DNA from: an uncultured Bacteroidales bacterium
Lineage (GTDB): Bacteria; Bacteroidota; Bacteroidia; Bacteroidales; UBA932
Direction of reading: 5' to 3'
Length of the DNA: 18,639 nucleotides
NCBI GenBank assembly: GCA_934695325.1
Contig: CAKUVD010000019.1
Location: 1-18,639, forward strand
In this document: piece by piece, positions 7,898-13,919 of the stretch
How positions within the stretch are numbered: the first letter of the stretch is position 1
How the letters are laid out: each line of letters begins with the position of its first letter
Made by a program: the position numbers and the translations under genes
Notes under the pieces: generated by a model
Database searches by the model: none
What the model was told of the DNA's origin: nothing
What the model saw: the letters and a program-made list of their open reading frames with translations, nothing else

Positions 7898-7928
7898 CAA
7901 AATTAGCGATTTTTGAATTAACTTGAAA
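7898..7928 (-). promoter_or_regulatory. Promoter of the 111-aa gene
   Basis: The minus strand reads TTTC, then 19 nt, then TAATTTTG (7898-7905), a full match to the TAnnTTTG -7 box with a 3-of-4 match to TTTG at -33. The predicted start near 7890 gives a leader of about 15 nt. Confidence 0.55.
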
Positions 7929-8028
7929 TATCTGAGCCGTCAATGATTGTCCGGAACCTCAAGACTTTATCTCTAATCTCCTGAATTATATCTACTTACT
8001 CATATTATTTCAACTACTTGTCTCTACA

Positions 8029-9369
8029 TTAAATCAGTTCAGTCATATAGACCGGCACGCAAGTGGTCTGCCCGTCTTTCCGCAGGTCTTTCGTGTAGAG
8101 CAGGTAGCGGTTGCCGATTCTTGAAGAGAACTTCTCGCAGAACGCATCCAGGGACTTGTGGGTGTTGTAGCCAGAGCTCTTCACTTCGATTGGGCATAAT
8201 TTCGTGCCGCGTGTGAGGAGGAAATCTATTTCGTAGTTGTGCTTGCGGTTCTCAGTGGGCCAGGTGTGGTAGAACAATTCGTTGCCGCTTGCTTTGAGCA
8301 TCTGGGCCACGAGGTTTTCATAGACGTAGCCGAGATTCACCGGTAGTTTGTCCGTAAGGAGTTTCTGATATATCTCGTTTTCGGTCACGGACTTGTCCCA
8401 GAATGCCATAGTTATCATCAGTCCCGTGTCAGCCACGTACATCTTAAACTGCTCGATGTCCCTGTGCAGTGAAAGCCCTACAGAAGGGTCATTGGCGTGG
8501 CGGGAGATGAGGACGACCATTGAGTCTTCCATATCTTGAAGTGTTTCGCTGAGCCGATCGACCTTGCCGTCTTCCACGACGCTGCTGACTTGGTATCTGG
8601 CGGCATTGCCGGTGAGCTGCGCCGGAATCGCGTAGAACAGGCTGGTGGCTTTGCCGGAGGTGTCAATCTTTCGGAAGTCGTCGGCATAGAGTTCGATGAT
8701 TTCTCTTTTCACGGCATCGACCATACTCAGATTGTTCGTTTCGAGATAGGTGTCCACGGCTTGCGGCATTCCTCCGACGAGCATATACAGCCTTAGGTCA
8801 TCCATTATCTTACGATTGACGGCGTCTCCTAAAGGTGTCTTGCCGTTCCACGCTTCCCGGAGCATAGGTGTCGTGATTTCGTTTCCCCTTGCCCAGTAGA
8901 ACTCCTCGAAGTCCATCGGGTAGAGCGTGAGCCTTGTCTCTTCGCTTGGAATCCTTATGCCTTTGGTATTTTTCTTTATGCTCAGGAGGCTTCCGGTCTC
9001 GATGTAGTCGTATCTGCCGTCTTTCACGAGCTTCTTAATGGCTTGCCTTGCAAGTGGGCAATTCTGCACTTCGTCGAAGATGATTACGGATTTCCTTTCT
9101 TTCAGCTGGACGTCATAGAGGAACTGCAGACGGAAGAAGAGCCAGTTCAGATCTGATATGTCGCTGAACAGGTCTTTGACTTCGGGCTTGCATTCGACAA
9201 AGTCGATGAGGATGTAGCTTTCATACTCATTTTTTGCGAATTCTTCCGCAAGTGTGGATTTCCCGACGCGCCGTGCGCCCTTTATGAGCAGGGCGGTGGA
9301 GCCGTTTCTCTCGGCTTTCCATTTAAGCATCGTGTCGTAAAGCTTGCGCTTGAATATTCTTTCTCCCAT
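8029..9369 (-). CDS. DUF4143-type AAA_14 ATPase
   Basis: The protein has 446 residues from the chosen ATG. Residues 24-135 form a P-loop ATPase of the AAA_14 kind: Walker A GARRVGKST (31-39), Walker B VIIFDEVQ (95-102) and YIETGSLLS around 122-130. The C-terminal DUF4143 region ends in a PD-(D/E)XK-like pattern, YEIDFLL followed by LCPIEVKSS, as usual in this family. These ATPases are frequent in Bacteroidales and archaea, often in several copies, and their role is not settled; defence, toxin-antitoxin-like and mobile-element roles have all been proposed. The start at 9369 is preferred over a TTG at 9420 because the likely -7 promoter box (9390-9397) lies between them. The gene is probably transcribed alone. 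Confidence 0.9.
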   Translation of the reverse strand: MGERIFKRKLYDTMLKWKAERNGSTALLIKGARRVGKSTLAEEFAKNEYESYILIDFVECKPEVKDLFSDISDLNWLFFRLQFLYDVQLKERKSVIIFDEVQNCPLARQAIKKLVKDGRYDYIETGSLLSIKKNTKGIRIPSEETRLTLYPMDFEEFYWARGNEITTPMLREAWNGKTPLGDAVNRKIMDDLRLYMLVGGMPQAVDTYLETNNLSMVDAVKREIIELYADDFRKIDTSGKATSLFYAIPAQLTGNAARYQVSSVVEDGKVDRLSETLQDMEDSMVVLISRHANDPSVGLSLHRDIEQFKMYVADTGLMITMAFWDKSVTENEIYQKLLTDKLPVNLGYVYENLVAQMLKASGNELFYHTWPTENRKHNYEIDFLLTRGTKLCPIEVKSSGYNTHKSLDAFCEKFSSRIGNRYLLYTKDLRKDGQTTCVPVYMTELI

Positions 9370-9389
9370 ATCGTTTCTGAATTTCGTGG

Positions 9390-9421
9390 TAAATGTAGTA
9401 CTAATTTTCGGTGTCCCCAAA
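9390..9421 (-). promoter_or_regulatory. Promoter of the DUF4143 ATPase gene
   Basis: On the minus strand TTTG (9418-9421) is followed after 20 nt by TACATTTA (9390-9397), which matches TAnnTTTG at seven of eight positions. Transcription would start near 9383, about 14 nt before the ATG at 9369, which decides the start codon of that gene. Confidence 0.6.
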
Positions 9422-9455
9422 TTAATTTTACAAGAAACGCCGAAAACCTCAGTTT

Positions 9456-9587
9456 TTATTCGCAGTGTGATGCCGATATTCTCAATATGATAGATTTATT
9501 GAGAATCACAAGCCCTTTTTCCCGCCAGTCACGGAACCCAATCTCCGCAACACCGAAATTGTTCGCCAATGCCTTCATATCCGTCAT
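9456..9587 (-). CDS. Small ORF (43 aa) overlapping the preceding gene by ATGA
   Basis: The ATG overlaps the TGA of the larger gene at 9584-10675 in the form ATGA, which suggests translational coupling. The product starts MTDMKALANNFGVAEIGF and ends ILRISASHCE. I know no family for it. Its second half also encodes a perfect 10-bp inverted repeat (9478-9506), so this stretch may instead be a 3' untranslated hairpin, and the ORF may not be a true gene. Confidence 0.35.
   Translation of the reverse strand: MTDMKALANNFGVAEIGFRDWREKGLVILNKSIILRISASHCE
9478..9506. repeat. 10-bp perfect inverted repeat
   Basis: ATTCTCAATA (9478-9487) and TATTGAGAAT (9497-9506) are exact reverse complements around a 9-nt loop. 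The repeat lies about 80 nt past the stop of the 9584-10675 gene on the minus strand. No T-tract follows, so it is a weak terminator candidate; an operator or a repeat end are alternatives. Confidence 0.5.
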
Positions 9588-10675
9588 CCCCTGATTACAT
9601 TTACCGCCACTTCCGCCACCGTCCCGAACACCACGAACTCCTTCAGATACTGTCCGCCTCTCCTTGATATGGCGATGCGCCTCCCGTATCCGTCCACGCC
9701 TACGAGCGGCTTGACGGAATGCTCGATGCTCGCGATCTCGTACTTGCATTTGCCGAGACCTCTCCCCATCAGGAAGCAGTCAACATCCTCGCGTGGAAAG
9801 TCGTCATCATTGAAGTCAATGTACATATATGAACCGTTGCCGAGGAATCCGTATTCTCCGGAAGCCGTCACCATAACCGGACTTCCGGAAAGTTCCAGCT
9901 TCATACCCTTGAACGGAGAAGTCTCATCCGACACCGCATCGGAGAAGTTCATCCTGGGACGAACCTTGTATATCTCCTTGTTCACGTTCGACAGCTCTCC
10001 GCATATCGTTGAGACCGCCATCGATTCGCCCATGAACCCGGTCTCCGTGTCCATCCACCAGAACGACAGGAAATACTTCTGTCCTGGAACCGGTGCGAAC
10101 CCGATCCTGTCAATGTATGCCTCGGTGATGTCCGCGTCTCCCCAGTCGGGAGAGAACGCCGGAGTGATGATGACGATGCTGTTCCAGCCGGAAGACACTC
10201 CCGTGCTCGTGGTCTGCGACATTTTCACAACAAGCCTGTGATGCTCCGAAGGCTGGTTCTGTCCCACGAATATAATCCTGTCGGGCATAACCCAGAAATC
10301 ATCGTAGTCCACCTCGGGGACATCCGATGTATAGACCGGAGCCGTCTCCAGTGCCGGCATCCCGGTAAGCGCCCTATTGGTATTGATCCGCACGAACGCA
10401 TTGTGCGCCGTCAGCTCCACCGCCTTGCCGAACGTCGAAATGCCTTTCATCCTGTCCGCGAGAATCGCCCATTCCTTCATCTGGCAGTCGCTCAACTTGC
10501 GAAACGACCTCGATATGGATGTAAGTCTGTTTCTGCTTACTGCCTGTGATTCCGTCTTGACGTGAGAATGCTGACAGCGTGACGAAAGAACCTGACGGCC
10601 TTTCGACACCCTCGCGGTCACGTCCCCTGCGGAACCCTTGAACTCGTTGAACGCTATTGACGGCAGTGCTTTCAT
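9584..10675 (-). CDS. Hypothetical beta-rich protein, DUF6266-like N-terminus
   Basis: The protein has 363 residues from the ATG at 10675. The N-terminal 110 residues (MKALPSIAFNEFKGSAGDVT, a Ser/Arg-rich segment, then QMKEWAILADRM and TAHNAFVRINT) recall Bacteroidota DUF6266-type proteins; this assignment is tentative. The middle and C-terminal parts look like beta-sandwich segments with many Gly, Ser and aromatics. It has no signal peptide, which fits a phage-tail-like or otherwise exported cassette protein, but the role is unknown. It is clearly homologous to the protein at 12222-12926 (shared start and shared FWWMDTETGF...STIC / YLLFDTKTGY...STIC block). The start at 10675 is chosen because a -7 box covers the alternative start at 10702. 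Confidence 0.75.
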   Translation of the reverse strand: MKALPSIAFNEFKGSAGDVTARVSKGRQVLSSRCQHSHVKTESQAVSRNRLTSISRSFRKLSDCQMKEWAILADRMKGISTFGKAVELTAHNAFVRINTNRALTGMPALETAPVYTSDVPEVDYDDFWVMPDRIIFVGQNQPSEHHRLVVKMSQTTSTGVSSGWNSIVIITPAFSPDWGDADITEAYIDRIGFAPVPGQKYFLSFWWMDTETGFMGESMAVSTICGELSNVNKEIYKVRPRMNFSDAVSDETSPFKGMKLELSGSPVMVTASGEYGFLGNGSYMYIDFNDDDFPREDVDCFLMGRGLGKCKYEIASIEHSVKPLVGVDGYGRRIAISRRGGQYLKEFVVFGTVAEVAVNVIRG

Positions 10676-10699
10676 ATACTTTTTATGAATTATTCGAAG

Positions 10700-10707
10700 C
10701 AAAGATA
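10700..10707 (-). promoter_or_regulatory. -7 promoter element of the 9584-10675 gene
   Basis: The minus strand reads TATCTTTG, a full match to TAnnTTTG, with a poor -33 match (TTTC, 18 nt upstream). The expected start near 10692 leaves a 17-nt leader before the ATG at 10675. Confidence 0.5.
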
Positions 10708-10846
10708 TTGAATAGATAAAATAATGAAACTGAATTGGTTTTAGCTACTGCAACTTGCTTTTGGATGCTTTGAACAATGGAGAACTTGAAAATGTATGGA
10801 AGGTTGAAATATAATAAGTGAATTTGCGAAGAAAACAATTGAACGA

Positions 10847-11533
10847 ATGGTAAAGACATACAACATTTATTGCGATGAGAGCACTCATCTTCCTAATGAC
10901 GGATGCCCTTATATGCTCTTGGGATATGCCAGTGTTCCATATCCTCTTATGAAGGAAGCCAAACTTGCCATCAATGACATAAAGGAGAAATATGAATTTG
11001 AAGGAGAGATGAAATGGTCTGGAATAAACAGGAAGACAGAGCCTATGTATCAGGAGCTGATTGAGTATTTCTTTCGCTCAAATTTGAAGTTTAGAGCAAT
11101 TGTTGTCAAAAAGTCGGACATTGACGAGACGCGCTCGGAATACACTTTCAATGACTTCTACTTTAGAATGTATTATCAGCTTCTGCATTATCCGACTACA
11201 GATCCGGATAGCATCTATCATGTTTACTTTGACATCAAGGACACTTGCAGCCATCTGAAATTGAGACGTCTCTGGGATATGCTGGTTAACGGCTCCAATA
11301 TACGTAATTTCCAATTTATGAAGTCTCATGAAAGCCAGTTTATCCAATTGGCAGATGTCTTGATGGGCGCAGTAAATTACAACCTCAGAGTTCAAACGGG
11401 AAATCTTCCCGGAGAATCGGAATCAAAGCGGAGGGTAGTGGAAACGGTAAAGCGGTATTCTAATCTGTCTCTTGTGCGTCAGACTGGCAGGAACGAAGAC
11501 AAGTTCAATTTGTTTTTCATTAAATTGAAGTAA
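10847..11533 (+). CDS. DUF3800 family putative nuclease
   Basis: The 228-residue protein fits DUF3800, a family with a predicted RNase H-like fold and acidic active site. The expected motifs are visible: YCDES at 8-12, EMKW (54-57), YFDIKD (127-132) and SQFIQLADVLMGAV (163-176). Candidate catalytic residues are D10, E54, D129 and D170. The family is found in defence islands and with toxin-like partners. The ATG at 10847 is the first good start after a probable but weak -7 element (TGAATTTG, 10819-10826). The downstream gene starts 2 nt after the stop, so the two form a coupled pair. No truncation is seen. Confidence 0.88.
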   Translation: MVKTYNIYCDESTHLPNDGCPYMLLGYASVPYPLMKEAKLAINDIKEKYEFEGEMKWSGINRKTEPMYQELIEYFFRSNLKFRAIVVKKSDIDETRSEYTFNDFYFRMYYQLLHYPTTDPDSIYHVYFDIKDTCSHLKLRRLWDMLVNGSNIRNFQFMKSHESQFIQLADVLMGAVNYNLRVQTGNLPGESESKRRVVETVKRYSNLSLVRQTGRNEDKFNLFFIKLK

Positions 11534-11535
11534 AT

Positions 11536-12078
11536 ATGCCTCTAAATCTACTGAAAACATATCCTGATCTATTGGAGCTAATAGGAAGTGTCTTGGATAT
11601 TAAAAAATCACTTCGGGGGATTTACAATAGGGACATCGAGAATAATCCAGATTTCAAATTCAGAGGAATCCAAATCCATCCACTGAAATCAGAAGATGGT
11701 CAGGTTGATATGGACAGGACGTTTACCCATTTGCCCACAAAAGAATGTGTCGCATACGATGATGATGAGAATGAACTTCAAGAAAGGCATCGTATGTTTG
11801 ATGAGAAACGTTCAAAACGCCTTCACTGGATAAATCACCACGTCCATGAGAGAACACCTGAAAATATAGAGGTCTTTACGGTCATTGAATGGGATAAGAA
11901 AAAACGACAAGATGTCAGACATACATATATCTATGACAAGGTAGGGAAATATGTGATAATATTCGACCGCCGCCAATATAAGGATTTCTACCTATTGACA
12001 GCATATTATCTTGACGAGCCTTACGCAGAAAAGGCACTTAAGAAGAAAATGAAAAAGAGGCTACCTGAGGTAATCTAA
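11536..12078 (+). CDS. Putative BECR-fold (PBECR-like) ribonuclease, partner of DUF3800
   Basis: The 180-residue protein has a poorly conserved first half (about 1-90) and a compact C-terminal domain (about 90-178). That domain contains KRLHWINHHVHER, a strand VFTVIEW, RHTYIYD (128-134), KYVIIFDRR (138-146), FYLLTAYYLDEPY and a basic tail KKKMKKRL. The order His-Trp-Ile, strand, Tyr strand, hydrophobic strand with basic residues, then LLTAYY is what I know from phage-type barnase/EndoU/colicin/RelE-like (PBECR) nucleases. H97, H101/H102, R128, R145/R146 and the T155-Y157 region are possible active-site positions. This is family-level recognition, not proof. If correct, the protein is an RNase-type toxin or effector. 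It is coupled to the DUF3800 gene (2-nt gap). Confidence 0.7.
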   Translation: MPLNLLKTYPDLLELIGSVLDIKKSLRGIYNRDIENNPDFKFRGIQIHPLKSEDGQVDMDRTFTHLPTKECVAYDDDENELQERHRMFDEKRSKRLHWINHHVHERTPENIEVFTVIEWDKKKRQDVRHTYIYDKVGKYVIIFDRRQYKDFYLLTAYYLDEPYAEKALKKKMKKRLPEVI

Positions 12079-12117
12079 AAAACAGGGCTCGCGATGAATC
12101 CAAGTCATGCGAGTCCC
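12077..12117 (-). terminator. Intrinsic terminator for the minus-strand gene 12222-12926
   Basis: GGGCTCGCGATGA (12085-12097) pairs with TCATGCGAGTCCC (12105-12117) apart from single bulges, around a 7-nt loop. On the minus strand the stem is followed by six T (12082 down to 12077), the form of an intrinsic terminator for transcription arriving from the minus-strand gene. It sits directly after the stop of the converging BECR-like gene and may also stop plus-strand transcription, although no T-tract follows on that side. Confidence 0.7.
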
Positions 12118-12221
12118 GAAACTCCTTCTGCCATCAGATGAGCACTGCGAATATCTAATTTTTTTGATATTTACTAATATTTGATGGTATTTCTTACAAA
12201 ATACGTTCCGGAAAATTCATT

Positions 12222-12926
12222 TTACTGGATGAGACATATAGTGGATAGGGTATGATACTGCGACCTGTACCCAGTCTTAGTATCAAATAGTAAGTATCTG
12301 ACGTGCAACTGGAACATATCAATGTCGAACCTTTTGCGAGGAACGTTGAACGCGATTTCGGACACCTTTCCAGTTGGAACGGACTTCGACAGGTAGTTCC
12401 TCATCTTGCCGGGATTGCGTCCAACACCAGGAGCCTCTATCTGGATTTTTCCGAGCACTCTATATCTTGACGGCTCATCCGTTTCGCACATTGTCAATCT
12501 GAATCGCAATTCCATATCGAATAGAGAACTCATCGAGCACCCTACGAAATCAAGGCTGAATATAGGGAACGGCTCTAACGGCTTAGGTGTAGGGATGTGT
12601 TCATTGCCCAGCTGCGCAAATCCGTGATAGGCCGACACGAACAGATTGTAGCCGCTGATATGGTTGCCGTCACCGAACGGAGGACGGTGTGCGGCAACAC
12701 CAACGGCAAGTTTTCTCCACTTCAATTGTTGCCTGTTACTCAAACCTTGCCACGCAAGAATCGCCCGATGATGAACTTGCTTCTGTTCCAATTGTCCGAC
12801 AGTTCCTTTAAACTCCGAATATGCCTTGCTTCGTAAATAGCAGATGCCGTTCCTGTGGTAGAACGTGACGTTGCCGACAGATGACCAGCAGTCCGAAAGA
12901 AGAGTATTTGGAAGGAATCTCGGCAT
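12222..12926 (-). CDS. Hypothetical protein, divergent paralogue of the 9584-10675 product
   Basis: The protein has 234 residues from the ATG at 12926. It aligns with the larger protein at 9584-10675 from the first residues (RFLPNTLLSDCWSSVGNVT against MKALPSIAFNEFKGSAGDVT), through the helical QQLKWRKLA/QMKEWAILA block and the NLFVSAYHGF/NAFVRINTNR block, to YLLFDTKTGY...STIC. It ends there, while the larger protein goes on for about 150 residues. The start is supported by this alignment; two further upstream starts (12941 and 12968) add nothing conserved. No signal peptide is seen. No good promoter is visible, and its first 46 nt overlap an antisense plus-strand ORF. The function is unknown; a tail- or cassette-type role is possible. 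Confidence 0.7.
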   Translation of the reverse strand: MPRFLPNTLLSDCWSSVGNVTFYHRNGICYLRSKAYSEFKGTVGQLEQKQVHHRAILAWQGLSNRQQLKWRKLAVGVAAHRPPFGDGNHISGYNLFVSAYHGFAQLGNEHIPTPKPLEPFPIFSLDFVGCSMSSLFDMELRFRLTMCETDEPSRYRVLGKIQIEAPGVGRNPGKMRNYLSKSVPTGKVSEIAFNVPRKRFDIDMFQLHVRYLLFDTKTGYRSQYHTLSTICLIQ

Positions 12927-13156
12927 ATGGCGAAAGCGCATTACAAGTCTTAACCACACAGGTGGCATATAACATATTGATGGCAGTCACCAATATATCG
13001 AATCTGAATACAATGCTGACAAAGCGAGTTGCAGAAGCACGGGAGTGCTTCCCATTGCCTGTGAAGCGTGGATGAACGAGCCTCTCCCGGACAGACATTG
13101 CGGAAGTGGACGGTGACGAAGGAGCCGTCGCCTTCCGCAATACCGCTTACACCTAG
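12881..13156 (+). pseudogene. Remnant of a small gene broken by an in-frame TGA
   Basis: The reading frame gives a protein-like sequence: EEYLEGISAYGESALQ, then VAYNILMAVTNISNLNTML and KRVAEAR, up to a TGA at 13073-13075. The same frame stays open and protein-like beyond it (SRTDIAEVDGDEGAVAFRNT) to a TAG at 13154-13156. One C-to-T change (CGA to TGA) would explain the break. The intact product would have about 91 residues. I do not recognise the family. The first 46 nt overlap the start of the minus-strand gene at 12926 in antisense, so the true 5' end may have been lost or replaced. Confidence 0.5.
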
Positions 13157-13163
13157 TGAGCGG

Positions 13164-13356
13164 ATGCGAACGATCAAAAAAGACATCGGCGAAAGCCGAT
13201 ACCTTGCCGACGGAGTGATTTCTTGAAGTTGAGAGCTCCGCTCGAAGACTTGAAGAAATCACGGAGAAGGCCCGCAGCCGTGCTGCTAAGGATGGCGACT
13301 CTCTCGGACTTCCGGCCATCATTCAAGGGATAAGGGAAGAGTTCGGGCAATGCTGA
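13164..13356 (+). pseudogene. Remnant of a small gene broken by a 1-nt frameshift
   Basis: The ATG at 13164 gives MRTIKKDIGESRYLADGVIS and stops at 13224-13226. Removing one T from the ATTTC run at about 13218-13222 joins this to a second frame that reads EVESSARRLEEITEKARSRA and continues through LGLPAIIQGIREEFGQC to a TGA at 13354-13356. The joined product of about 63 residues is charged and helical. No family is recognised. It starts 7 nt after the stop of the preceding remnant, as in an operon. A +1 programmed frameshift is a less likely alternative. Confidence 0.45.
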
Positions 13357-13525
13357 AATTGAAGAGACCACCCTCGCACCTTTCACCGGAAGTCCTGAAC
13401 TCCCTGACGGACCTGGAGGCCGTTGGCCCTTGAAGGGAGTTCAATGTCGCCAGCCGCCTCGACGGAGCGGATTCGGAGGCAGGACGGTCGAACTTGCACT
13501 GACGGAGCAACTTAACATAATCTAG
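13350..13525 (+). pseudogene. Remnant of a third small gene, nonsense and frameshift
   Basis: The ATG at 13350 overlaps the end of the previous remnant (ATGCTGA), a coupling-type arrangement. It reads MLKLKRPPSHLSPEVLNSL and then TDLEAVGP to a TGA at 13431-13433. The same frame goes on with EFNVASRLDGADSEAG, and a shifted frame then gives RTVELALTEQLNII to a TAG at 13523-13525. The pieces together suggest a damaged gene of about 58 codons. The TAG already lies in the left arm of the long hairpin that follows. Family unknown. Confidence 0.4.
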
Positions 13526-13599
13526 ATTGCGTGCGGAGCGAAAACAGACGGTGGGAAGGGACCCGCCGATCTGTTACGCAATCTCGATAGATTATGTTA
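13513..13599. repeat. Long 87-nt imperfect hairpin
   Basis: Nested arms are seen, each perfect apart from wobbles. TAACATAATCT (13513-13523) pairs with AGATTATGTTA (13589-13599). AGATTGCGT (13524-13532) pairs with ACGCAATCT (13576-13584). AACAGA (13543-13548) pairs with TCTGTT (13570-13575). CGGTGGG (13549-13555) pairs with CCCGCCG (13562-13568) with one T-G pair. A 4-nt bulge CGAT and a 10-nt one-sided internal loop interrupt it. In total about 33 pairs form around a 6-nt loop. No T-tract follows. It could be a structured RNA, the terminator or 3' end of the decayed cassette, or a mobile-element end. Confidence 0.7.
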
Positions 13600-13919
13600 T
13601 GATGCGGTATTCGAGGGATAACGCTCGCGTCGCACTTTGGGAGCGGAGTCGGTTATGGCCCCTTCGGGGCTGTGGGGGATGAAAGGGTCGAGTCTTTTGG
13701 CTTTCGGAGAGAAACGGAGAATGACGGAAGTCTCGACACCGCTACTGTATTGTCGAGCGGAGCGAGTTTGAAAAGGCCGGAGGTTTGGCGGTCGGAGTGG
13801 AACGGATAGCGTCAATCTTCCGGTTCCGTTCTGCCCATAGGCAAGTCTTTCGGCATCGCAGCGAGAGCAGAGATGACGAATGTCTTGCCGGGCGGTCGTG
13901 GTAGTTATCGGTAAATGAA
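13526..13919. other. Intergenic region made of hairpin structures
   Basis: These 394 bases contain no credible gene. The first part is the right side of the 87-nt hairpin; almost all the rest is copy 2 of the dispersed repeat. A minus-strand open frame across it is explained by the repeat. Only about 25 nt (13895-13919) separate the repeat from the stop codon of the SUMF1-esterase gene. Confidence 0.7.
13599..13894 (+). repeat. Dispersed hairpin repeat, copy 2 (expanded, two hairpin units)
   Basis: The outer parts match copy 1 (1243-1386), but about 150 bp more are present and these hold a second, diverged hairpin unit. Unit 1 has arms GTCGAGTCTT (13687-13696) and AAGTCTCGAC (13728-13737), preceded by a GCCCC-TTC-GGGGC hairpin. 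Unit 2 has an 18-bp imperfect stem, 13840-13857 with 13872-13889, and AACGGA (13801-13806) with TCCGTT (13825-13830). Both units keep the core AGTCTT...GTCT with the same T-T mismatch, while the outer pairs differ in a compensating way. The element ends 25 nt before the stop of the minus-strand operon. Confidence 0.75.

Noticed and set aside
9370..9420. N-terminal extension of the DUF4143 ATPase from a TTG at 9420
   Set aside because: A promoter -7 box lies at 9390-9397, inside the proposed extension, and the family starts near the ATG at 9369.
12140..12180. AT-rich stretch with AATATC...GATATT arms as a second terminator
   Set aside because: The stem is only 6 bp of A/T-rich pairs around a 10-nt loop; the GC-rich hairpin with a T-tract at 12077-12117 is the better candidate.
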